Virus record (IMG/VR): IMGVR_UViG_3300005841_000023
Location: 1-35,506 of that record
DNA from: a virus
Strand: one strand, 5' to 3'
DNA length: 35,506 nt
In this document: piece after piece, positions 20,373 to 28,104 of the stretch
Position numbering within the stretch: position 1 is the stretch's first letter
Layout of the letters: each line of letters starts with the position of its first letter
Position numbers and translations under genes: made by a program
The notes under the pieces: generated by a model
What the model saw: only the letters and a program-made list of their open reading frames with translations
Told to the model about the DNA's origin: nothing
Database searches by the model: none

Positions 20373-21490
20373 TATGATAACCTCACTGGATTACCTTGTT
20401 TATCTTTACCCCATCTGACAATTCCGCCAGATTCTTTACCAGCATTGCCACTAGTTGCACTCGATGCGCCTATACCCACTTTTCGACGAGCTTCTAACCC
20501 TTTTTTTAATGCTTCATCTAAATAACGAGAAGCTTCTTTACGAGCTTCATATGTCATTCTTGGCATAACAGGATTCATCATCTGACCGGATAATTTCATC
20601 AATTCTTCTGTAGAAGTAACGCCAGGCTGACCATTAGCTAATCTAATTCTATTTTGAGCAATTTCATATTGAAGAGCTTGAGATGCCATTAAGCGCCCTA
20701 GTTTTTTCTGATCTTTTATATCATTTGATGCAACATCAAATACTTGGCTTGGAGACATACCAAAATAAGTTGTTCCATAAGGTTCTAAACCTTTCTGAGC
20801 ATAATTATTTAAAACATCGATTTCAGCTTCAGCCGATGCAGCTTTCATCAATGGAACTGCAGCACCCGCATACGTGCCCGCTTTTGACAGACGATCATAG
20901 GAGGCACGAGACGCCGGGGATAGTGGATTCAATGGAGTGCCATCTGAAAGTCGATCACGACCTTCTCTTAATGCATTAGCCGCTTCATAAACTTTTGAGG
21001 GATCATTTTGTAATTGAGGATTATCCCGAGCAACAAAATTTTGAAACATAAATTCTTCTTTACCACCTGTACCCATGCCAATACCACCCATACCACGATA
21101 GTTTGACAAAGCATTTCTTGCATCAATTTCTGATTTTAATGTTTGTGGTAAAAATTCATTTTTAATACGCAATTCAGCCGCTTCTAATGGCGTCATCGTA
21201 TTATATTTATTAGTTAAAGCATTACGCCCTGCGATTTCAGAACGTGTTACCTCAGGATAAAATTGATTTTGCATTTGGGAAAATGCATTCGCCAATCGTA
21301 ATTTATCAGGCAAATATTCATTAGTAATATTTTGGCCTTTAGTTAATGCATTACGTTGATTAATTTCTGATTCAATATTAGGCGCATAAAAACGGTTCTC
21401 TAACTGCCGTCTTTTAAGCATATTAATCTCATTCATTGCGTCAACAATGCCGCCTGCAGCGCCTGGTGGGTTGGGTAATGGTAGTGCCAT
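20372..21490 (-). CDS. Candidate ejection protein with N-terminal SEIxxRNAL repeats
   Basis: In the first 140 residues of this 372-residue protein a unit of about 30-45 residues recurs, ending SEINQRNALT, SEIAGRNALT and SEIDARNALS, each preceded by FYAP, FYPE or FLPQ. A Gly stretch follows near residue 135 and the rest is helical. Such repeats suggest an elongated helical rod. The position beside the 571-residue protein fits a second ejection protein. The ribosome site is AAGGA. The assignment rests on position and composition only. Confidence 0.5.
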   Translation of the reverse strand: MALPLPNPPGAAGGIVDAMNEINMLKRRQLENRFYAPNIESEINQRNALTKGQNITNEYLPDKLRLANAFSQMQNQFYPEVTRSEIAGRNALTNKYNTMTPLEAAELRIKNEFLPQTLKSEIDARNALSNYRGMGGIGMGTGGKEEFMFQNFVARDNPQLQNDPSKVYEAANALREGRDRLSDGTPLNPLSPASRASYDRLSKAGTYAGAAVPLMKAASAEAEIDVLNNYAQKGLEPYGTTYFGMSPSQVFDVASNDIKDQKKLGRLMASQALQYEIAQNRIRLANGQPGVTSTEELMKLSGQMMNPVMPRMTYEARKEASRYLDEALKKGLEARRKVGIGASSATSGNAGKESGGIVRWGKDKQGNPVRLS

Positions 21491-21504
21491 AAATTATCCT
21501 TAAT

Positions 21505-22242
21505 CTATCCGAACAATCCGCCCCAAATAGAACTTCTATCTTTATTTTCCTGTGTCTTTTTACCATAGGCAGCTTCTGCCATATTGCGACCCATATCACC
21601 AAATAAATTAGTTAATGTATTGGCTGCATTTTGTCCGCCTGTAATTTCACTGCCTAATCCTTGGCCGTATTGAGTATTAATACCTAATACATGATTTAAC
21701 CATTGATTTTGATCTTGCGAGGAAATGTCATGCATTCCTTGTTGTTCAAATTGAGCTAGAGGAGTTGATCCTGTCAAACCTGATGCAGAACCAGCATTAC
21801 CAAAACGTCTTGCTGATTGATCTTGTTGGTATTTAACCCATGGTGATTCTTGATAACCGCCCATTAATTTATTAATGAAAGCTGAAGGATCTTTTTGACC
21901 CTTTAACCATTCTTGAAATTGAGGTATTGCACCTGTGCCCATATTTAAAAATGGATTTTGAACATCTTGACCGCGTTGTGCCCATTTCTCATATTGCTTC
22001 ATGGCATCTTTATAAGGCGCACCAGAATTGCCAAATAGTCCGCCAAGAATACTTGCAATGCCACCACCGCCACCCAAAAGACCCATGCCACCGCCTTGGC
22101 CCATGCCACCGCCTTGGCCCATGCCGCCGCCTTGGCCCATGCCGCCGCCTTGGCCCATGCCGCCCATTCCACCTTGTTGGCCTTGACCACCACCACCGCC
22201 GCCCATCATCTGAGCCAGCATCATCATTGTCATTGGATCCAT
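21505..22242 (-). CDS. Gly/Met/Gln-rich virion protein, candidate ejection factor
   Basis: This 245-residue protein begins MDPMTMMMLAQMMGGGGGGQ, runs through a GGGMGQ hexapeptide array (about residues 30-54), a Gly- and Leu-rich part (LLGGGGGIASILGGLFGNSG) that could insert in a membrane, and then an ordinary helical domain with many Gln and Asn (QQDQSARRFGNAGSASGLTG). It lies with two other candidate internal proteins. P22 carries three ejection proteins, so a matching trio is tempting, but I see no sequence proof. Confidence 0.5.
   Translation of the reverse strand: MDPMTMMMLAQMMGGGGGGQGQQGGMGGMGQGGGMGQGGGMGQGGGMGQGGGMGLLGGGGGIASILGGLFGNSGAPYKDAMKQYEKWAQRGQDVQNPFLNMGTGAIPQFQEWLKGQKDPSAFINKLMGGYQESPWVKYQQDQSARRFGNAGSASGLTGSTPLAQFEQQGMHDISSQDQNQWLNHVLGINTQYGQGLGSEITGGQNAANTLTNLFGDMGRNMAEAAYGKKTQENKDRSSIWGGLFG
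22082..22153 (-). repeat. Four tandem 18-bp units coding GGGMGQ
   Basis: On the plus strand the unit is CCCATGCCRCCGCCTTGG, repeated at 22082, 22100, 22118 and 22136, with a partial fifth unit. The copies differ only at one A/G position. Unit number can change in frame, altering the Gly-rich stretch without breaking the gene. Confidence 0.9.
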
Positions 22243-22260
22243 GTCATCTCATCCTTAGAT

Positions 22261-22569
22261 TTATGGAACTGTTGTTACCGTTCTCCATGCGCCTACACCC
22301 GCTTTGACTTGCCAAATTTGAATCTCAGCACTGCGTGGCGGGCCAACAGTTGCATCAGTATTATAAATCATTTGCCCTTCAACAGGCGATTGTATTTCGC
22401 TCCTTTGAGCGGTTGTTACCTGTGGAATTAAGATTCCATAAGGTTGTAAATATCCATTTAAAACATCTATCAATGAACTGACTTGTGATATCCATTCATC
22501 ACTCATTTTAAGTGATCCACGTCTCACAAGATCATCGTAATAATTTAATTGATCAATACTATTTGCCAT
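22261..22569 (-). CDS. Small head-tail region protein
   Basis: This 102-residue protein begins MANSIDQLNYYDDLVRRGSL and has a helical first half. The EGQMIYNTDATV segment in the second half is a motif shared with phage fibre or head proteins. The ribosome site GGAG lies five bases from the ATG. It sits between the gp10-like gene and the Gly-rich gene. It may be a minor virion or tail-needle-like subunit, but no family is recognised with confidence. Confidence 0.6.
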   Translation of the reverse strand: MANSIDQLNYYDDLVRRGSLKMSDEWISQVSSLIDVLNGYLQPYGILIPQVTTAQRSEIQSPVEGQMIYNTDATVGPPRSAEIQIWQVKAGVGAWRTVTTVP

Positions 22570-22571
22570 GA

Positions 22572-24500
22572 TTACTCCGGCAACACTTCATAAAACCAGG
22601 CAGCACCTAAAATAATAAAAGGCACTTCACTGAAAAATTCAATCTTTGGTACAAATCCTTGACCTCGAGGCACAACTCCTAATTTCCGCCATAATGTTCT
22701 ATGTTTTCTTTCACCTAATGCTCCCATGGTTGCCGCTTGGCGATAACCAAATGTCACACCACCATCTTTCGAATAAGATAAAAACACAGGCGGTTGCGAT
22801 AAATCATAAACCGGAGTAATCGTGCTGGTTTCCAAAATAATATCGAGATCATTTTCTGTATCGATATTAATTCCATTTTCCGTTAATAAATTTAAAATAT
22901 TAGTGAGATTTGAAACAACAGGTTGACCTTGGATAATATCCACCATGAATCTATCGATACGAGTACGATTGTAAGTTGATGGAACATAGCTTCGACCTAT
23001 TCTGATTCTTGGGATAGCTTCACCATCATTCGTAACAAATGTTTGATCCACTTGATATAAAATTGGCTGATCAAAACTTCCGTAGTAGTTGTTTCCGAAA
23101 AAATATCCATGTGTTTGTGCTGGATGCCTGTCTCCATCCAATGTTTGCTCTTCATGCCACAACTTTCCCTCTTCTGTTTGTGGATTACTTAATGTGACAT
23201 CATAAACAAATGTATGATTTGCTGCGGTAAAATTAAGACGATAAAATATAATTCCATTTTCTTTGATAAATATTCCGCGAGCATCACTAATTTGTCCGGC
23301 TTGAGCATATTGTGCTAATTGAAAATCTAGTGCGCGATTACTAATTGGTATTGATTCAGTACCAATAACTTGCATCACAGCACCCAATCCATCTCTATCT
23401 TGAGACAAGAAAATCATCATATCAAAACCAGTGACTATGGATGCGCGAGAAGGTGTGCCATATTCCATTAACAAACCATTATTACGTCTGAAAGGAAGAT
23501 TGGTTCCTATTCCTGCATTTTCCCAGACTTCAGTATAGTTGGTTGAGAAGAAAAATATTCTTCGATGTAATGTCCTACACGCAACAATGTCGCCAGGATG
23601 AGAATTGATAGCACCTAATTGTAATTGACCAGGCGCAAAGGCTTGCGTAAGAGAAGCAATAATCCCACCATTTGTAATAGTATTAGGCGGAGTACCTGCA
23701 GCAGTAATATCAATAAAAATATTTGAAAGTGCATTTGTAAAAGATGTTGCAACGCGAATGTGTGTATCATCTACATAGATAGCATAATACGTCGTAGCGG
23801 CAACTAAAGGAGGTGGAATAACACCACCCACTGTTATTTGAAACTGCATACCTGTTCGCATAACAGTACTGACAATCAATGTATCAGCAAATGGCCCAGG
23901 GCCTGGATCTGCCGTAAAAGTATTTGCTACTAATCCCCAGCTATAAACATTATTTAATGCTGATAACTGAAAAGTATTGGTTGGAATCTGACTGAGTTGA
24001 GCTCCAGCATTAGCTACTACTAAAAATCCATCTAAGAAACATACATCAATTGGCGCAACTGGAAATGCAGGATCGACCAACGCTAAATTAGGGGTAAATT
24101 GATTAGTTCCTGTGTCCCACACATAACCACGGATACCATCAACAAATAATATTTGCTCACCGTTAGGATTATTATTTGCATCTACACCAACATAACCAGA
24201 AGTTGTTGCAATAGGTGATGAATTTAGTTTTGTTAATGTATCAAATTGATCACGACGCCAAATGTCAGATCCAATCACAAAATATTCATATTCATTTAAA
24301 ACAAATTCAGCTCTAAATCCGCCTGTACTACCAGTAAATACCAAATCAGTATTTAAAATACCTGATGTGCTAATCAGTGACTTAGGTTTCTTTCCCTTCA
24401 GATCAATATATTCAAACATATTGATCGTTCTTTCCGCATCAATGTTAGGGAATCTTTGATTGTTGTAACTGCCTACTAATTCAAAATTTTCGATAGGCAT
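22572..24500 (-). CDS. P22 gp10-like tail accessory (packaged DNA stabilisation) protein
   Basis: This 642-residue protein opens MPIENFELVGSYNNQRFPNI with DAERTINMFEYID, the typical start of gp10-like proteins. The body is beta-propeller-like (VGVDANNNPNGEQILFVDGI, ISDARGIFIKENGIIFYRLN), as in P22 gp10, which seals the portal after packaging. It is longer than P22 gp10 (about 470 residues), partly because of a module at about 196-282 (PPPLVAATTYYAIYVDDTHI) also found in the gp4-like and collar-fibre proteins. It lies two bases after the gp4-like gene, in P22 order. Confidence 0.78.
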   Translation of the reverse strand: MPIENFELVGSYNNQRFPNIDAERTINMFEYIDLKGKKPKSLISTSGILNTDLVFTGSTGGFRAEFVLNEYEYFVIGSDIWRRDQFDTLTKLNSSPIATTSGYVGVDANNNPNGEQILFVDGIRGYVWDTGTNQFTPNLALVDPAFPVAPIDVCFLDGFLVVANAGAQLSQIPTNTFQLSALNNVYSWGLVANTFTADPGPGPFADTLIVSTVMRTGMQFQITVGGVIPPPLVAATTYYAIYVDDTHIRVATSFTNALSNIFIDITAAGTPPNTITNGGIIASLTQAFAPGQLQLGAINSHPGDIVACRTLHRRIFFFSTNYTEVWENAGIGTNLPFRRNNGLLMEYGTPSRASIVTGFDMMIFLSQDRDGLGAVMQVIGTESIPISNRALDFQLAQYAQAGQISDARGIFIKENGIIFYRLNFTAANHTFVYDVTLSNPQTEEGKLWHEEQTLDGDRHPAQTHGYFFGNNYYGSFDQPILYQVDQTFVTNDGEAIPRIRIGRSYVPSTYNRTRIDRFMVDIIQGQPVVSNLTNILNLLTENGINIDTENDLDIILETSTITPVYDLSQPPVFLSYSKDGGVTFGYRQAATMGALGERKHRTLWRKLGVVPRGQGFVPKIEFFSEVPFIILGAAWFYEVLPE

Positions 24501-24501
24501 A

Positions 24502-25539
24502 TTAGTAGCTCAATATATTTGGCCAATAGAATGGCTCTGGAGCCGTCATTGTCACAGATGGACGAATAGTAAGATCTGTTTCATTACAATTTTTAAATGT
24601 TTCATAATAATCGTTATATTCTGCTTCATTCGCTGCAGGCCAGTTACCAGAAGGATAGTAAGCTAAGAATTTACGAGCCAATGCATATTTTAAAAATCCA
24701 TAATAATTTGGTGGAAGTTCTCCAATTGATTGTTGATTACTTAAAAAGTTAAGCATGCATTTTACTTGTATCTTACAAGCATAGGGTTGATCAGGAACGG
24801 GATAAACTGTAATGAAAGATTCTTGCGGCTGTTTATCCAAGAAAATAAAACCAGGGCGCGCCAATAAATTGGTTTGACGAACGACATTCCAGTAAGTCGC
24901 TTTATTGATAATTCTCATTGGATAAACAAGCGATGCATTCACAGGATTAGTTGGAAAGTTGTAAGCTGTTAAAATGTTTTGACCCGATCCGCTTGTTAAA
25001 ATATCAATCCCAATACCCAATAAAGCATTCGCACTGGTTGATGCTAATTTTAAAGTTGTGCCGCTTACTTGTATGCTGTAATAAGTAGTTCCTGCCACAA
25101 ATGGTGATGGCACAGTGCCGGTTGTTGAAATCGTCACAGGCGTATTCGTTGGATATGAAGTAGTTGAAGATAATGTCAATAAATTGGTAACAGTATCCGC
25201 AGTAAAAGGAGTAGAGATCGGAAGTGCGCCCGCAGGATTTCCATTTGCCGGAACAAAATAATTGGCAAACGACAAATCTACAATACGATCAGCGGTTATA
25301 TCAGCTGGGATCATATCTGAAACTGAATAAACATCTTTACCTACGACTAAATTAAAATCAATCGTAGTAAGGTAAGGAATATAAATACTATCTGCCGCAA
25401 ACTTATCTAATAATTCATTAATAAGCTCTAAACCAGTAGACAGCATGAAGCCATCAGGTGTTTCGCCAACACCTAATTCGCCAAGCAAATACAGGGCGTT
25501 AATAATGACATCATTAGTCGTTTTGACTTGCTGGGACAT
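24502..25539 (-). CDS. P22 gp4-like tail accessory protein with inserted module
   Basis: This 345-residue protein has an N-terminus (TTNDVIINALYLLGELGVGE, LINELLDKFAAD) and a C-terminal half (KATYWNVVRQTNLLARPGFI, PPNYYGFLKYALARKFLAYY) that match the gp4-like adaptor family, which binds below the portal. Residues about 108-195 are an insert with PSPFVAGTTYYSIQVSGTTL, a beta module also found in two other virion proteins here. P22 gp4 has 166 residues, so the insert explains much of the extra length. A GAGGAG site precedes the ATG. Confidence 0.78.
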   Translation of the reverse strand: MSQQVKTTNDVIINALYLLGELGVGETPDGFMLSTGLELINELLDKFAADSIYIPYLTTIDFNLVVGKDVYSVSDMIPADITADRIVDLSFANYFVPANGNPAGALPISTPFTADTVTNLLTLSSTTSYPTNTPVTISTTGTVPSPFVAGTTYYSIQVSGTTLKLASTSANALLGIGIDILTSGSGQNILTAYNFPTNPVNASLVYPMRIINKATYWNVVRQTNLLARPGFIFLDKQPQESFITVYPVPDQPYACKIQVKCMLNFLSNQQSIGELPPNYYGFLKYALARKFLAYYPSGNWPAANEAEYNDYYETFKNCNETDLTIRPSVTMTAPEPFYWPNILSY

Positions 25540-25576
25540 TCCGTTGTCTCCTCGTCATACATAAATTTTAAGGTTT

Positions 25577-25606
25577 TCTATGCATGAGTTTGAAGTCATG
25601 CATAGA
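25577..25606 (-). other. Stable hairpin between the 94-residue gene and the gp4-like gene
   Basis: TCTATGCATGA and TCATGCATAGA pair perfectly over 11 bp around an 8-base loop. On the late-sense strand As rather than Ts follow, so it is not a standard terminator. It could be an RNA-processing site or a stabiliser of the upstream coat mRNA. Confidence 0.5.
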
Positions 25607-25625
25607 TTTAACCGTAATTTATGGA

Positions 25626-25910
25626 TTAGGAGTCATCGCCTTGGCCATCAACAGGAAATGCAACCTTGTCTAAACCAGCCGTTAGCTTTTTGCCGAATTC
25701 TTGTGCCCATTTGCCGTTATTCTGCATATTGGCATTGAATTCAAACATATCAGCTTTCATCACTGGTTTTTTGCCAGCATATTGCTTGACCGCAGCTTGT
25801 TCTTTCTTCACAAAGGCATCTTTACCCATATGTTGCGATTCAAGTCGTCTTTGGCGAACATTCGCAATCGCCGCTTCTTTACCTGGATTACCATCGTATC
25901 TATCTTTCAT
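25626..25910 (-). CDS. Small protein downstream of the coat gene
   Basis: This 94-residue protein begins MKDRYDGNPGKEAAIANVRQ, is rich in Lys, Gln and Ala, and ends FPVDGQGDDS with an acidic tail. A good AAGGA site precedes the ATG. Its place directly after the coat gene suggests a head-associated or chaperone role. No family is recognised. Confidence 0.65.
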   Translation of the reverse strand: MKDRYDGNPGKEAAIANVRQRRLESQHMGKDAFVKKEQAAVKQYAGKKPVMKADMFEFNANMQNNGKWAQEFGKKLTAGLDKVAFPVDGQGDDS

Positions 25911-25921
25911 GTCGATCTTCC

Positions 25922-27133
25922 TTATGAGAGTAATTTAACAGCATATTGTGGATGCCATTTAAACCCGCACAAAATGTCGATACGCATCAAGTTTTGATAA
26001 CCTAAAATATCGCCAGTTTGAGTAACAGCGAGGGAAAGACCCGTCTCTGGATCAACCGCAACGCTCGCATATGGAACTTGCAGTTTATAGAGAGGTGGGC
26101 AAACGATATCGAGTGCGCGTGCAGGATATGCAACGTTCACATTATATGAAGGCACAACCGAGACAGCAGAGGTTGTAAGTACTGGGCCATCCACATTTTG
26201 TAATGGGCTGGAGGTCGAACTTACAATGCTTGGAGAAACAGTAATAGTTACTGCACCACCACCACTTGAGTTTGCAGCTGCGGTAATAACAAACTGCATG
26301 TTCTGACCGGTTGATTGACGGCTCAATGGATTGACGCTATGAACGCCAGCAATCGAGATCAAATCACCAGGTAGAAAGTAATTGGTCACACCAGCTGTTG
26401 CACCGGCAAGAACAATGGTATTACCTGAAGATACCGTACCGTTAACCGTTAAAGTATCACCAGGTGTTAATGTTGGACCTGCACCGGCTTGGTGACGAAC
26501 AATGTTTTGAGATTGGAATATGTCGAAATATGACAAGTGACCAATTGCTGATTGTCTTACAATTTCTTCATTGAAAACAGGAGTGAAGTTATTCAGCAAT
26601 GCTGATTTCAATGACGAGCCGTCTCTTACCGTCATGGCGAGGTAAGCATCACTTGCAATATTCACACCCTGCTCCAACAATTTAGCACCAGCTAAATCGA
26701 CGGTTGAGAATGAGTTAATTGGCGAACCAGCAGAACCTTGGAAGAAATACAATTCTTGTTCCGCATCAGCACAAATGTCTCTTTCCATTTGAGTAATGAT
26801 GTTTTGAATCGCTGGCTGGATAAACATACGACTGAAATCTTCAATACGTAATGTTAAATCCTGAACGGTATAAGCAATCAATGCATGGTACTGGTGAGCC
26901 ACTGTAATGTTTTCAACCGTCTCGATGATGTCTTGTGGTACAGCAGTAGAACCATCACCAACGATAAAGTTGTTCTGTCTACGAACCTGCAAAGTGTCGC
27001 CGATCTTGTAGCCTGAATTTTGGAAGTCATCTTGATAAATTCTCGATCCTGTCATAACGAAAGGTGAGTTGTTTGCAAACATTGCTAAAGCTGTGTTTGA
27101 AACCAATTGCGTAGTAATAAATTGATTAGGCAT
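25922..27133 (-). CDS. Major capsid protein, P22 coat-like
   Basis: This 403-residue protein matches the P22 gp5-like coat family in size and features: an N-arm with ITTQLVSNTALAMFANNSPF, FQNSGYKIGDTLQVRRQNNF, a spine with MERDICADAEQELYFFQGSA, and a C-terminal IVCPPLYKLQVPYASVAVDP. Residues about 228-310 (PGDLISIAGVHSVNPLSRQS and following beta sequence) form an inserted domain comparable in place to the coat I-domain. The start is ATG at 27133, with GGAG eight bases upstream; a longer frame would need TTG. It forms the icosahedral shell and is preceded by the scaffold gene. Confidence 0.82.
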   Translation of the reverse strand: MPNQFITTQLVSNTALAMFANNSPFVMTGSRIYQDDFQNSGYKIGDTLQVRRQNNFIVGDGSTAVPQDIIETVENITVAHQYHALIAYTVQDLTLRIEDFSRMFIQPAIQNIITQMERDICADAEQELYFFQGSAGSPINSFSTVDLAGAKLLEQGVNIASDAYLAMTVRDGSSLKSALLNNFTPVFNEEIVRQSAIGHLSYFDIFQSQNIVRHQAGAGPTLTPGDTLTVNGTVSSGNTIVLAGATAGVTNYFLPGDLISIAGVHSVNPLSRQSTGQNMQFVITAAANSSGGGAVTITVSPSIVSSTSSPLQNVDGPVLTTSAVSVVPSYNVNVAYPARALDIVCPPLYKLQVPYASVAVDPETGLSLAVTQTGDILGYQNLMRIDILCGFKWHPQYAVKLLS

Positions 27134-27179
27134 TGCCAAATCTCCATCCGTGAATAATTCATCCGTTTAAGGCAAATTC

Positions 27180-27977
27180 TTACTTGAACGTGCCTTGTTT
27201 CATCCTGGATCTGATGTCAGAGACAGGAGTCTTATCGTTTACACCGGTTGAATTAATAACTGGATTTGACTTGATTGTGCCTAATGGACGGTTGGCCGAG
27301 CCTTTTTGCTCACCACCACTAATCAAGGCATGACTCAGTGCTACTAATTCAGCCGCTTGATCAACAGGGTGGAGTTTAGAAATACGAGCTAGAGATTCAG
27401 GATCTTTGCCGAGTTTGTACAAGACTTCGCCTGCACTTCCTGGGCCTTTTTTAGGTAACATTAATGCGGCATCACGCATGTGTGCAGTAAATGGGGCATT
27501 ATCACCACGCACAACATCGTCAAAGTCATCATATTTGTCAGCCGTATTATCAAGATGTTTTTGAAGATCTTGATATTGCTTAGCAATATGTTGCTGAGAC
27601 TTCATTTCATTAGCTTTGCGCTCTTCCATATCCCGATGTTGAAGCGCATAACTAACTGCCTTGTGAATCGCATCATCAATACCGCCTTGGTCACCCATGG
27701 CATTATTGGGATTCATTTGTTGGTTGCTATATTGGTTAGGTTGCATTTGTGATTGCATTTCAGCGATCCTCGCTTGCATCTCACGCATTTCCCTCTCGTG
27801 AGCCCTCTTTTGTTGCTTCAATCGTTTCTGCACATAAAGAGGATCATTTGCATTACTACCGCCCTCTGATTCCTGACTTTCGTCATTCATCGCATCCTTG
27901 GGCATTCCTAAACCTTCTAAAGCTTCACCAGTCAAATTTTCCGTGTCGTTACCCGACATATCCTGAGCGCTATCCAT
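27180..27977 (-). CDS. Scaffolding protein
   Basis: This 265-residue, highly charged, Gln- and Met-rich helical protein lies between portal and coat genes. An acidic N-terminus is followed by a coiled-coil run (KRLKQQKRAHEREMREMQAR), a Gln/Asn-rich linker and a basic C-terminus (VSDIRSRMKQGTFK) of the type that binds coat in P22-like scaffolds. The ATG at 27977 has GGAG five bases upstream, so I prefer it to the TTG 18 bases earlier. Confidence 0.72.
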   Translation of the reverse strand: MDSAQDMSGNDTENLTGEALEGLGMPKDAMNDESQESEGGSNANDPLYVQKRLKQQKRAHEREMREMQARIAEMQSQMQPNQYSNQQMNPNNAMGDQGGIDDAIHKAVSYALQHRDMEERKANEMKSQQHIAKQYQDLQKHLDNTADKYDDFDDVVRGDNAPFTAHMRDAALMLPKKGPGSAGEVLYKLGKDPESLARISKLHPVDQAAELVALSHALISGGEQKGSANRPLGTIKSNPVINSTGVNDKTPVSDIRSRMKQGTFK

Positions 27978-28104
27978 ATCAACTCCACTCGGCAATTCTT
28001 ATGCCCCGTCTCTAGGCTAGACGTTAGCCCCGCAATCATCCTGATTACGTATGAGTAAATTTTACTCTTGTAGTATTTAGTTGCTACGCCACTAATAGCG
28101 TTTA

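Noticed and set aside
21999-22431. Repetitive Ala/Trp- or Ala/His-rich frames around the 18-bp repeats
   Set aside because: They are other-frame translations of the tandem repeat and lack ribosome sites.
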